Shown here one piece after another: positions 32,621 to 41,300 of a DNA stretch of 64,000 nucleotides. Source of the stretch: Kitasatospora sp. CB01950. Lineage in GTDB: Bacteria > Actinomycetota > Actinomycetes > Streptomycetales > Streptomycetaceae. The position numbers and the translations under genes were made by a program. The notes beneath the pieces are model-generated. The model made no database searches, was not told the DNA's origin, and saw only the letters and a program-made list of their open reading frames with translations. Each line of letters opens with the position of its first letter. The first letter of the stretch is position 1. The stretch lies in the NCBI RefSeq assembly GCF_001905465.1, contig NZ_LISX01000006.1, forward strand, positions 124,001 through 188,000. Direction: 5' to 3'.

Positions 32621-32652
32621 TGCCCGGCCCGCTCACCCGAGCGGGCCGGGCA
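32621..32652. terminator. Bidirectional hairpin between convergent genes
   Basis: A perfect 14-bp stem (TGCCCGGCCCGCTC with GAGCGGGCCGGGCA) with an ACCC loop lies 31 bases past the propeller gene stop and 19 bases before the end of the tail-fibre-like gene, and would stop transcription from both sides. Confidence 0.85.
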
Positions 32653-32671
32653 GCCGCATGCTGTCGACTCC

Positions 32672-33562
32672 TCAGCCACCCGGCCGCAGGGCCTTCTCGG
32701 GCGGTGCGCCGTACAGCGCCGGGTGGAGGTAACGGCCGCGCTCCGCGCGCGGTTTGGTCTGCTCGGGCTCGATGCGGTGGGCCTCGGCCCAGGCGTCGGC
32801 TCGCACGCCGGTGACCTGCCAGGCCACCTTCAGGCCGGCCGGTGCGCCCGCGATGCGGAAGCGGCGGTGCTCGATCTCCTCGGCGATGTGGAGGTCGGGG
32901 GCGGGTGCGCCGATCGCGGTCAGCTGGTAGCGGAAGTCCCGGTTGAGGGCCTCGAACCAGCCGGGGAGTTCGACGCTCGCCGTGCCGTCTGCCCCGGCGG
33001 TGACCGTCCCGTCGTAGACGTTCTTCATCTCGGACGACTCGACGAACGAGTGCGTCAGGTACTTCTCGGCCGGTGCCAGCGGGTGATCGATCCGGAAGCC
33101 GCCACTGCTCTTGAACAGGTTGCCCATCACGCTGACCGGGCCGGTGAACCAGGCCGCGCAGCAGTCGCTCGCGAGGTACGCGGCGTGGTCGTTGTTCGGG
33201 TTGAACGCGGCCACTCCGGCGTTCGGCGCGATGCCGACCACACCGAAGTCGTCGCCCAGGCAGGTGCCCTGGACGGCGGCCGCCGAGCTGCTCTGCGCCA
33301 GCACGGCGATCCCGGTGTCGCTGGTCGCGTTCACCGCCGTGCCCTGCTGACTGCGCGCCAGGACGCCGATCCCGTTGCCCAGGCAGTTGCCGACCACGCC
33401 CACCCCGTTGGTCGTTCCGCCGAGCAGGGCCGTGTCACGGTCGTTGACCACCTCGACGGCCGTGGGCGCGTCGCTGGTCGCGGAGATCGCGGCGGTGCCG
33501 CCCGTGCCGGTGGCGGTGACGGCCGGGGTGGCCGGGGTGGAACTGCTGAAGTCGCCTTGCAC
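32672..33562 (-). CDS. Tail-fibre-like surface protein, partner of the RHS protein
   Basis: A 296-residue protein with low-complexity Ser/Thr/Ala/Gly-rich beta repeats in residues 10-120 (for instance ATSDAPTAVEVVNDRD and QGTAVNATSDTGIAVLAQ). These are followed by a conserved domain with KYLTHSFVESSEMKNVYDG, PGWFEALNRDFRYQLTAIGA and WQVTGVRADAWAE. The C-terminal domain occurs in conserved hypothetical proteins of bacteria with surface or phage-tail-like repeats, which is recollection, not a search. There is no signal peptide. The start lies 7 bases after the RHS stop, so the two genes form an operon. It could display or dock the RHS protein; it does not look like an immunity protein. Confidence 0.6.
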   Translation of the reverse strand: MQGDFSSSTPATPAVTATGTGGTAAISATSDAPTAVEVVNDRDTALLGGTTNGVGVVGNCLGNGIGVLARSQQGTAVNATSDTGIAVLAQSSSAAAVQGTCLGDDFGVVGIAPNAGVAAFNPNNDHAAYLASDCCAAWFTGPVSVMGNLFKSSGGFRIDHPLAPAEKYLTHSFVESSEMKNVYDGTVTAGADGTASVELPGWFEALNRDFRYQLTAIGAPAPDLHIAEEIEHRRFRIAGAPAGLKVAWQVTGVRADAWAEAHRIEPEQTKPRAERGRYLHPALYGAPPEKALRPGG

Positions 33563-33569
33563 GGTGCGC

Positions 33570-36500
33570 TCACTCCTTTGAGAAGAGTTGCCTCGTGTAC
33601 TTCACGATCTCGTGGCTCTCCAAGCTGAACCGCGTGATCATGTCCCCCATGAAGTGGCCGATCTTCTCGGCCGACGGCCGGCCGCGGTGCTTCTTGATGA
33701 AGTCGGCCCACATGCCGTTCCACTGCGTGTGCAACCACTTGTGCAGGAAGTGCGGGATGCGGATGCAGTAGTGCCGGGTGTTGATTCCGGCCCGCTCGAA
33801 GATCTTGATGAACTGGGTGGGCAGCAGGTGGTGAACCTCCGTCCTGAGCAGGGTGACGACCCGGCGCAGCTCGATCCACTCGGAGCCGCTGGCAGCCGAC
33901 AGGACGGTTTCCGGCACCCCGGCCACCGTGGCCAGAGCCGTCTCCGTCGCCTCCGCCGCAACTTCCACCGCGCCGACCGTCGCCTCCGCGGCCGTCCCGA
34001 CGGCGAGCGCCGCGCTCCCCACCGCGCCGAGCACGGCCTCCCCCGCCCCGACGAGGGCGGACATGGCTCCGACCAGGGGCAGACTCCGCGGCCCGCTCCC
34101 GGACGGCGCCGCGCCGTGCACCGGCGCCGCCACCGTACGGAACCTCGACTCCGCCGGGTCGCGCTGGAGTTGGTCGGCACGGCCGCGGTTGCCCGCGGTG
34201 GCGCCCGCGTTCGGCGGCAGTCCGGTCGCGGCGGCGCCGCCGTTGCCGTTGTCGTTGGGCGGGGGCGGGGGTGGCGGTGTCGGCGGCTTGGAGGTGTGGG
34301 GTCCGCTGCCGGGTGGCGTGGCACCGGCCGAACCCACGGGCGACGGCCGGGCGCCCTCCCCGGCCCCGGCACCTGCTGCCCCGGCACCGGCCGACTTCGA
34401 CGCGGGCGTCAACTGCTGCCCGGAGCCGGCACCGCGCCCGGTCGACTGCTGCGGCCCGGAGCCGGCGCCGGAGTGCGCCGATGGTTGCGCGGTGGCCGGT
34501 GACGTCGAGCCGGTCTTGGCCGGCGAGGCGGCCGGCGGATCTGCCGGTGCGGCCGGGCCGGCCGGCGGTTTCGGGTCGTCGTCCAGGGTCGCGCCGTTGA
34601 ACCCGGCGGGGTCGCGCAGCGACAGCGGGTTGTTGACGACGTAGGCGTAGCGGTTCCAGGACTGCGGGTTCAGCGGGTCGGGGGTCAGCGGGTCGGCGCT
34701 GAGGAAGCGGCCGATGACCGGATCGTAGAAGCGGCCGCGCATGTCGATGAGGTACCAGCCGTCGATGTGCCGCTGCCCGGTGTACCCGGTGTGCAGGGCG
34801 GTGTCGTGCTCGGCCCGCGGCAGGGCGGGGTCGGTGGGGTCGGTGCGGCGGCCGAAGGGGTCGTAGGCGTAGCGGTGCAGGACTTTCCCGTGGCTGGTGG
34901 TGACCAGGTCGGTCGACTGCTGGTGGTCGGCGTGCAGGTATTCGACGCGGTCGGCGGTGCGGGCGCCGCCGGCCAGCACCCAGGTGCGCCGGGCGACCAG
35001 CCGTCCCGGTACCACGATGTCGAAGATGTGCTGCCCGTCGGGCCGTTCGGTGCCGATCGGGCGCCGGTACTCGTAGAGTCCGTCGAAGCTGTCGGTGGCC
35101 AGGCCGCTCAGCCGGTCGACGGTCTGTACCCGGCTGCCTTCGCCGTCGTAGCGGAATTCGACGGCGCGTGGCTGCTTGGGTCCGCTCTGCGTGATGCGGG
35201 TCGGCAGGTTGCCGCGGCCGTAGCGGACGGTCCGGCCGGGGGCGCCGGTCTGGTTGCCGCGGGCGTCGTAGGTGTAGGCGCCCAGGGTGGTGGCGACGAC
35301 GGCGTGCGGCCCGGCGACCGCCGGGTTGTAGGTGTAGGCGAGGTCGGTGCCGGGGCCGACCTCGATGGCGCGCAGGGTGATGTCGCCGATGTCGTCGTAG
35401 TCCCAGCGGACCTTGCGGTCCCCGGGGTCGCCGCGCCAGGTCCAGCGCCGCAGCCGGCGGCGGTTGTCGTAGCCGAACGCCTCCTTGGTCCGGCGCACGC
35501 TGTCGGTGCGTCCGACCAGGTTGAGGTTGGCGTCGAACCGGTAGCGGGTGTCGCGCAGCAGCTGGTTGGCCCCGTCGAGGGTCTGGATCCGCTGGAGCAC
35601 GCCCGGGCGGGCGCCGTCCTCGATCCGCCGGTCGGTCAGGCCGTTGCCGAGTGCGTCGTCGCCGAACAGGCCGGAGGCGTCGGCGTTGACCCACTGCCAG
35701 TAGACCCGCCGGTCGGCGGCGTCGGTGGCGCGCAGCAGTTGCCCGAACTTGCCGTACTCGTACCGCAGTTCGAACGGTTCGAGGCTTCCGGCCTTCGGGT
35801 AGACGATGCCGCTGAGGCGGCCCATCGCGTCGTACTCGTGGGTGAGCGTGTACCGGTTGGGGCCGACCGAGCAGGTCTTGGTCACCGGGCGGCCGATCGC
35901 GTCGTAGCCGAAGACCTCGGTGACGGCGGAGAGCGGCGCCGCGATCCGGGTCACCTGCCCGGTGGCGCCCACGTCCCAGTCGATCGTCACGTCGCCGTCG
36001 AGGGCGTCCCGGATCGCGGTGGGCCGGCCGGCCGAGTCGTACTCGTGGTCGACGGCGTGACCGTCGGCCTGGATGTCGCGCAGCGGATCGCCGAACACGT
36101 TGTACGTGTAGGTGAGGTGGCCGCGGTCCGGGTCCGTCTCACTGATCAGGCGTCCGAGCCGGTCGGCGTCGTAGCGGGTGACGTTGCCGGCGATGTCCGT
36201 GACGGACGCGACCTGGCCGAACGGCGCGTAGTCGACGGTCATGCCGGCCGGGGCGGTCGCCGTCCCGACCAGCGCGGCGTCGCGGTCCGTGACGAAGACC
36301 GGGCGCTCCAGGCAGTCCGTCCGGGTCGCGGTGGCGTGGTGCTCGCCGTCGGTGGCGATCAGCCACTCGCCGCGGTACTCGTAGCCGGTGCTGGTGCCGT
36401 CGGCCCCGGTCCGCGCGGTGATCCGCCCGAGCGTGTCGTACGTGAAGGTGTCCCAGCTGGGCGCGTCGGCGGCGAAGTGCGGCAGCGATGTCCGGACGGC

Positions 36501-39500
36501 CCGGCCGAGCGCGTCGTACTCGGTGTCGCGGATCACGGCCTTGCCGTCGTCGCGCGCGAAGAGCGTCCGGGTGACCACCCGGCCCAGCTCGTCGTGGTCG
36601 AACAGGGCTTCCTCACCGGATCCGGCCACCACCGAGATCCTCGCCCGGCCGCCCACGTCGAGCTGGTGGGCGGTGGTGCGGGTGCCGTCCGGGGCGAGTT
36701 CGCCGCGCAGCCGGCCGAAGCCGTCGTACTGCCGGAAGGTCTGCACGCCGTTCTGGTCGGTGCTGCTGATCTGGACGCCGAGCCCGGGGTGGTGGGTCGC
36801 GCTCACCGTGTGCCCGAGGCCGTCGGTGACCTGGACCGGGAACTGGTGCTCAAGGCCGTCGTACTGGACCTCGACGGAGCGTTTCGCGCCGCCCGGGCCG
36901 ATGCTCTCCTCCAGGGTGACCCGGAGCAGGTTGCCGTCCGGGTAGCGCTGGAGGGTCCGGTAGAGCGTCCGCACGCCGTCCGGCTGGGGGCCGATCGGCA
37001 GCCAGCCGTCGGGGCCCAGCACTCCGGGTTCGACGGTCTCGCGGGTGAGCAGGCCGTCGCTGCCGTACTCGTACCCGAACCGTCTGGTCTGCGCCGAGCC
37101 GTTCGGGCTGGTGCTCCGCTCCGTCACCTCGGTGCACAGCCCGATCAGCCAGCCGACCGGGTCGTTGCTGTAGGCGGACTTCACGGCGAGCGCGTTGCCG
37201 TCGCTCCAGGTCTGCGAACGGACGGTCAGGTTCCCGTAGGCGTCCATGTCCTGCGCCGTGGTGCAGCGCCGCACCGGCATGGTGGGCACCCCGTTCCGGG
37301 TGATCACCTGCTCCTCGTCGATGCCGAGCGGAACGACGAAGTAGGGGATGGTGCCCACCGGGCCCGGCCGCTCGGTGTAGGTGGTCGTGGTGCTCGCCCG
37401 GTGCTGAAGGCCGTGGCCGAGCGGGGTCGTGGTGACTTCCTTGACGGGCAGTCCGAGCAGCGGATAGCTGCCACTGGCCGCGGCCAGGTCGGGAAGGTAG
37501 TCCGAGACGGTGCTGACACCGGTCTCGACGTGCACGGCGGTGCGCCGCCGGAAGCCCAGGAACCCGGCGCCCGTGACGTCCTGGACGCCGCCCGCGTAGG
37601 TGTACCGGTGCGTGTTCACCCCGCCGACGCCGTTGTCCTCGCGGTACTCGGCGACCACCCAGATCTTCCCGGTGCTCGCCCGCAGCGGGAAGGTGAACCC
37701 GTACTGCGGGGTGTGCACGGCCGGGTCGGAGATCGGCCGGTAGCCGACCGAGGTGTGGGCGCCCAGCCCGTCGGTGATGCCGGTCAGCAGGTCGGCCCGG
37801 TCGCCGCCGCGGACGAACACGCGCAGCTGGCCGTCGCTGTACATCACCACGCCGTCCAGGCCGTCGCCGTTGTGGTCGATCACCTCACAGAGGTCGAAGC
37901 CCTCCGGGAACTGCTGGTCCCAGCTGCTGGTGAAGGGCAGCTGGATCTGCGCGAAGCCCTGGCCGTCCCACCGCAGGACGTACATCGGGTCGCTCAGCTC
38001 CCCGGCGGTCCGGGTGCGGACCAGCACGGTGGCGCGGCCGTCCTCGTTCCAGTCGATGACGCGCAGCGCGGGCGTGAACCTGCTGGGGAGCTGCGGGAGT
38101 TGGAGCGCGACGGGAACCGCCTGGCCGAACGTGCCGCCGAGGTTCTCGGTCAGCGTCGGGTCGGACACGGCCGCCGGGGCGGGTCCGGGCGCGCCGCCGA
38201 GGCTGAACGCGGACGGCAGGCCGCTGCGGGTGAAGTCGCCGAACAGGTAGTCCTGCCCGCGCGGCAGCGTGCCCAGCGCCACGGTGGTACTCACCTGGCC
38301 GCCCTGCCTGGTCACGCCGACGGCCGACCAGCGCGGGTCGCCGCCGGTGGTGCCGGAGTCGTCGACGAGCAGCGCCGTCGCGCTGCCGCCGTCCGGGGAG
38401 ACCGTCAGGTGCGGGAACGGGTAGGTGCCGAGCGGCTGCTCCACGTCGAAGTTGAGGTTGCCGCCGAGGTTGGCCCGCAGGTACCAGTTCGGGTCGACGC
38501 CGCCGCCGCCGGTCCAGCCGTGCACCAGGTCGGGCAGCCCGTCGCCGTCCAGGTCGGCCACCTCCACCGGCCCGTCCACCGAACCGGCCGGGTTGAAGAT
38601 GTCCCGGCCCTCGAAGACCCAGAACGAGCCGATGCTGCCCGAGGCGCCCGAGCGGTCGATTCCCGCGTGGTGGACGCGGTAGGTCGGGCTGCCCACGGTG
38701 CCGGGCTGCGCCGAGTCGTCGAGGACGAAGATGTTCATGAAGTCCCCGGCCGGGTCCGGGTACACGTACACCCGGCCGTCCGCGCTGTCCGCCGGGACGG
38801 GGATGTCGGTGTAGTACGGATCCCGGAAGCCGGTGGGCGAGGCGGGGTCGGAGCGCAGGATCGCGAAGTGGTCCGGGTCCGAGCGCGGCACGTAGAGGAT
38901 GTCGTCCCGCCCGTCGCCGTCGAAGTCGGCGACCCGGATCCGGCCGGGGAGCGTGCTGCGCCCGGCCGGTGTGGTCTTGATGTCGGTGATGCACGTCGCG
39001 ATCTCCTGGAAGCCCGTCCCGCCGAGCTCCCAGTCGAAGGTGTGTCCGCCGAGCGCGATCCCGGCCCCGTCGAGTTCCTGGACACCGGTGAGCAGGCTGC
39101 GGCCGCTGACGCTGGTGTTCTGGTAGGCGAACAGGTAGCGGCGCAGCAGGGCGACGTTCGACGGGTCGGCGGCGGTCGGGTCCGGGCCGCTCATCCGCAG
39201 CTCCCGCAGCCGGGTGTTCTGGGTGACGGGGAGACCGGACAGCAGCCGGGTCTCGGGGTCGGGGCGCGTCTCCCACCCGAAGTCGACCGAGCGCAGTGCC
39301 GGCACGCCGCCGCCCTGGGAGCCCGTGTACTGGATGCGGACGGGCACGAAGTCGCGTTCGGGCGGCGGCAGGTCGGGCCGGAACGGGTAGCCCTGGTAGG
39401 TGATCCGGAGTTCGTTGCCGGAGCGGTCCCTGATGCTGCGCAGGCCCCAGCCGTAGCGGACCGGTTGCTGCGACACCGCGACGGCGTCCCGCACGGCGGC

Positions 39501-40082
39501 GGGCAAGGTCCCGGCCGGTACCTGAACCGGCGTCACCACCTGGGCCAGGCCTTCGAAGCGTGAGCCGAGGTCCTCCCGTCCGAGGCCGCCGAAGGTCAGG
39601 ATCCGGCCGTCCTTCTGAAAGGCCTCGAACCAGGTCGGGCCGAGCGGGCGGCCGTCCGGCGCGGTGTCGACGTCGTGCAGCACGATCTTGGTGAAGGTGT
39701 CGCGTTTCGTCCGGTACTCGGCGCCGTCCGCGCCGTGGGTGCCGCCCACGAGGACGAGCGGTTCGCCGTCCAGCGCGAACGGGTCGGTGCTGTCGTACCT
39801 GATCGGCCCGTCGGTGCCTTCGTCGGGGATGGTGCGGCGGCGGCGGGTGATCCTGGGCAGGCCGCTCAGCGACCAGCCGACGCCGAGCGGGCCGTTGCCG
39901 CCCCGGCTGTGGTAGTGCAGGTCCAGCTCGGGCTGAACGCCCAGCCGCCCGACCGGAACCCAGAGCGGCAGCGTCAGGCTGCCCGCGCCGTCCGGTGTCA
40001 CCCCGAACGCGCCGCCGGCGAGCTTGCCCGGCGTCACTCCCGCCACGTTGTCGGTCGGAACGATCGGCGTGGGACCAGCCAT
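33570..40082 (-). CDS. SpvB/TcdB-type RHS-repeat polymorphic toxin with C-terminal HNH-like nuclease
   Basis: Giant protein of 2170 residues. The N-terminal 350 residues match the SpvB family (PLWVPVGRLGVQPELDLHYHSRGGNGPLGVGW). A TcdB-like middle has FG-GAP/calcium loops (DFDGDGRDD, DLDGDGLPD), then many YD-type RHS repeats. The conserved core end RGRFYDPVIGRFLSADPL is followed by the aspartyl self-cleavage motif RDPAG near residue 1824. After that come a Pro/Gly linker, an Ala-rich hydrophobic stretch and a toxin tip. The tip has EVHHLLP (His2084-2085) and IRIPHFLHKWLH, an HNH-like nuclease arrangement of the DUF2380 type. ATG at 40082 has GGAAGGA upstream. The protein probably encapsulates and delivers the nuclease. 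No immunity gene follows. Confidence 0.85.
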   Translation of the reverse strand: MAGPTPIVPTDNVAGVTPGKLAGGAFGVTPDGAGSLTLPLWVPVGRLGVQPELDLHYHSRGGNGPLGVGWSLSGLPRITRRRRTIPDEGTDGPIRYDSTDPFALDGEPLVLVGGTHGADGAEYRTKRDTFTKIVLHDVDTAPDGRPLGPTWFEAFQKDGRILTFGGLGREDLGSRFEGLAQVVTPVQVPAGTLPAAVRDAVAVSQQPVRYGWGLRSIRDRSGNELRITYQGYPFRPDLPPPERDFVPVRIQYTGSQGGGVPALRSVDFGWETRPDPETRLLSGLPVTQNTRLRELRMSGPDPTAADPSNVALLRRYLFAYQNTSVSGRSLLTGVQELDGAGIALGGHTFDWELGGTGFQEIATCITDIKTTPAGRSTLPGRIRVADFDGDGRDDILYVPRSDPDHFAILRSDPASPTGFRDPYYTDIPVPADSADGRVYVYPDPAGDFMNIFVLDDSAQPGTVGSPTYRVHHAGIDRSGASGSIGSFWVFEGRDIFNPAGSVDGPVEVADLDGDGLPDLVHGWTGGGGVDPNWYLRANLGGNLNFDVEQPLGTYPFPHLTVSPDGGSATALLVDDSGTTGGDPRWSAVGVTRQGGQVSTTVALGTLPRGQDYLFGDFTRSGLPSAFSLGGAPGPAPAAVSDPTLTENLGGTFGQAVPVALQLPQLPSRFTPALRVIDWNEDGRATVLVRTRTAGELSDPMYVLRWDGQGFAQIQLPFTSSWDQQFPEGFDLCEVIDHNGDGLDGVVMYSDGQLRVFVRGGDRADLLTGITDGLGAHTSVGYRPISDPAVHTPQYGFTFPLRASTGKIWVVAEYREDNGVGGVNTHRYTYAGGVQDVTGAGFLGFRRRTAVHVETGVSTVSDYLPDLAAASGSYPLLGLPVKEVTTTPLGHGLQHRASTTTTYTERPGPVGTIPYFVVPLGIDEEQVITRNGVPTMPVRRCTTAQDMDAYGNLTVRSQTWSDGNALAVKSAYSNDPVGWLIGLCTEVTERSTSPNGSAQTRRFGYEYGSDGLLTRETVEPGVLGPDGWLPIGPQPDGVRTLYRTLQRYPDGNLLRVTLEESIGPGGAKRSVEVQYDGLEHQFPVQVTDGLGHTVSATHHPGLGVQISSTDQNGVQTFRQYDGFGRLRGELAPDGTRTTAHQLDVGGRARISVVAGSGEEALFDHDELGRVVTRTLFARDDGKAVIRDTEYDALGRAVRTSLPHFAADAPSWDTFTYDTLGRITARTGADGTSTGYEYRGEWLIATDGEHHATATRTDCLERPVFVTDRDAALVGTATAPAGMTVDYAPFGQVASVTDIAGNVTRYDADRLGRLISETDPDRGHLTYTYNVFGDPLRDIQADGHAVDHEYDSAGRPTAIRDALDGDVTIDWDVGATGQVTRIAAPLSAVTEVFGYDAIGRPVTKTCSVGPNRYTLTHEYDAMGRLSGIVYPKAGSLEPFELRYEYGKFGQLLRATDAADRRVYWQWVNADASGLFGDDALGNGLTDRRIEDGARPGVLQRIQTLDGANQLLRDTRYRFDANLNLVGRTDSVRRTKEAFGYDNRRRLRRWTWRGDPGDRKVRWDYDDIGDITLRAIEVGPGTDLAYTYNPAVAGPHAVVATTLGAYTYDARGNQTGAPGRTVRYGRGNLPTRITQSGPKQPRAVEFRYDGEGSRVQTVDRLSGLATDSFDGLYEYRRPIGTERPDGQHIFDIVVPGRLVARRTWVLAGGARTADRVEYLHADHQQSTDLVTTSHGKVLHRYAYDPFGRRTDPTDPALPRAEHDTALHTGYTGQRHIDGWYLIDMRGRFYDPVIGRFLSADPLTPDPLNPQSWNRYAYVVNNPLSLRDPAGFNGATLDDDPKPPAGPAAPADPPAASPAKTGSTSPATAQPSAHSGAGSGPQQSTGRGAGSGQQLTPASKSAGAGAAGAGAGEGARPSPVGSAGATPPGSGPHTSKPPTPPPPPPPNDNGNGGAAATGLPPNAGATAGNRGRADQLQRDPAESRFRTVAAPVHGAAPSGSGPRSLPLVGAMSALVGAGEAVLGAVGSAALAVGTAAEATVGAVEVAAEATETALATVAGVPETVLSAASGSEWIELRRVVTLLRTEVHHLLPTQFIKIFERAGINTRHYCIRIPHFLHKWLHTQWNGMWADFIKKHRGRPSAEKIGHFMGDMITRFSLESHEIVKYTRQLFSKE

Positions 40083-40326
40083 GGCACGTCCTTCCAGACG
40101 CCCGGAAGCACCGAACCGGCCAGGTCCACAGGCCCGCTCGGAGCGCAACCCCGGTTCCACCGTACGCGTGACGACACCCCCGCGCGCCCGCTGACGCCCG
40201 TGCCCCGGGAGGCCCGCCCCCGGATACATCGGATGATTTCCGGTCCGGTCGACCGATGAGGTGACGAATCGTCAATTCCTCCGCCGCTCCTCGCCTTCCG
40301 TTCCATGAATGTTCAGGAAGCGGTCC

Positions 40327-40355
40327 CTGACCGCGTCGCGTCAACTGCCTAGGGT
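40327..40355 (+). promoter_or_regulatory. Candidate vegetative promoter of the ABC exporter operon
   Basis: CTGACC at 40327-40332 and TAGGGT at 40350-40355 are spaced by 17 bases and lie 28 bases upstream of the ABC ATPase start, with the ribosome site TTTGGAGGG between. This is the only clear -35/-10-like pair in the 300-base gap between the RHS and ABC genes. The rest of the gap holds an AT-richer stretch at 40250-40315 and no gene. Confidence 0.45.
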
Positions 40356-40382
40356 CTCCAACGGCTTTGGAGGGAAGCACGC

Positions 40383-41300
40383 ATGGACACACCGCTCGCG
40401 GTCCGGGCCCGGGGGATCACCAAGCGCTTCGGCGAGGTGATCGCCCTCGACGGCGTCGACCTCCGGGTGGCGCAGGGCCGGATCCACGGCCTGGCCGGAC
40501 CGAACGGCGCCGGAAAGACGACGCTGCTCGGCCTGCTGCTTGGCCTGGCCGCCGCCGACGGGGGCAGCCTGGAGATCCTGCGGACACCGATCGGGCGGGC
40601 ACTCGCCGCACCGGACGGGGTGGCCGGGTTCGTGGACGGGCCCGGTCTCTACCCCGCGCTGACCGCCCGGCAGAACCTCACCGCACTGGCCGCGCTCCAG
40701 GGCCGGGCCGCGCGGGTCGAGGAGGCACTCGACCAGGTCGGCCTCACCGACGTCGCCGACGACCGGGTGGGCGGTTTCTCGCTCGGCATGCGCCAACGGC
40801 TCGGCCTCGCCGCCGCCCTGCTCCCCCGGCCCCGCCTGCTGGTACTGGACGAGCCGTCCAACGGCCTCGACCCGGCCGGCAAGCGGCAGGTGCACGGCGT
40901 ACTCCGGCGGCTCGCGGCGGACGGCTGCGCCGTCGTGCTCTCCAGCCACCGCATGGACGACCTGGAGGCGCTGTGCTCCGAGGTCACCGTCCTCGCCACC
41001 GGACGGACGGTGTTCTCCGGCCCGCTGCCCGAACTGGCCGCCCGGAACCGCGAACTCGACCACCGGCTGCTCACCTCCGACCCGGCGGCGGCCCGCCGCG
41101 TCGCCGCCGGAACGACGGGCGTCCGCCTCACCGACGACACCGCCGACCGCCTCGTGATCCGCGCGGCCGTACCCGCACTGGACGCCCTGGTGGTGCGGCT
41201 GGTCCGGGCCGGCATCGCCGTGCGCGAGCTCGCCCCGGTGGTGTCGCCGCTGGAAGCCGCGTTCCTCGCCCTCACCGACCAGCAGCAGGACGCCCGATGA
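40383..41300 (+). CDS. ABC transporter ATP-binding protein
   Basis: ATPase subunit (305 aa) of an export system. Walker A AGPNGAGKTT is at about 38-47, a signature-like FSLGMRQR near 137-144 and Walker B LLVLDEPSNGLDP near 157. The His of the switch is in SSHR. The C-terminal 80 residues are the extension typical of drug or peptide exporters. ATG at 40383 follows TTTGGAGGG. It overlaps the permease start by ATGA, so the two are coupled. Together with the secreted protein downstream this may be a resistance or surface-maintenance system; the substrate is unknown. Confidence 0.9.
   Translation: MDTPLAVRARGITKRFGEVIALDGVDLRVAQGRIHGLAGPNGAGKTTLLGLLLGLAAADGGSLEILRTPIGRALAAPDGVAGFVDGPGLYPALTARQNLTALAALQGRAARVEEALDQVGLTDVADDRVGGFSLGMRQRLGLAAALLPRPRLLVLDEPSNGLDPAGKRQVHGVLRRLAADGCAVVLSSHRMDDLEALCSEVTVLATGRTVFSGPLPELAARNRELDHRLLTSDPAAARRVAAGTTGVRLTDDTADRLVIRAAVPALDALVVRLVRAGIAVRELAPVVSPLEAAFLALTDQQQDAR

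Noticed and set aside
32672..33562. Immunity gene for the RHS toxin
   Set aside because: It has surface-protein repeats and a tail-fibre-like domain, and is larger than and unlike known immunity proteins.
34767..39563. A 1598-codon plus-strand open frame opposite the RHS gene
   Set aside because: It is antisense to clear SpvB/RHS sequence, is rich in Val/Gly/Asp/Arg as expected from the mirror of G+C-biased codons, and has no recognisable domain.
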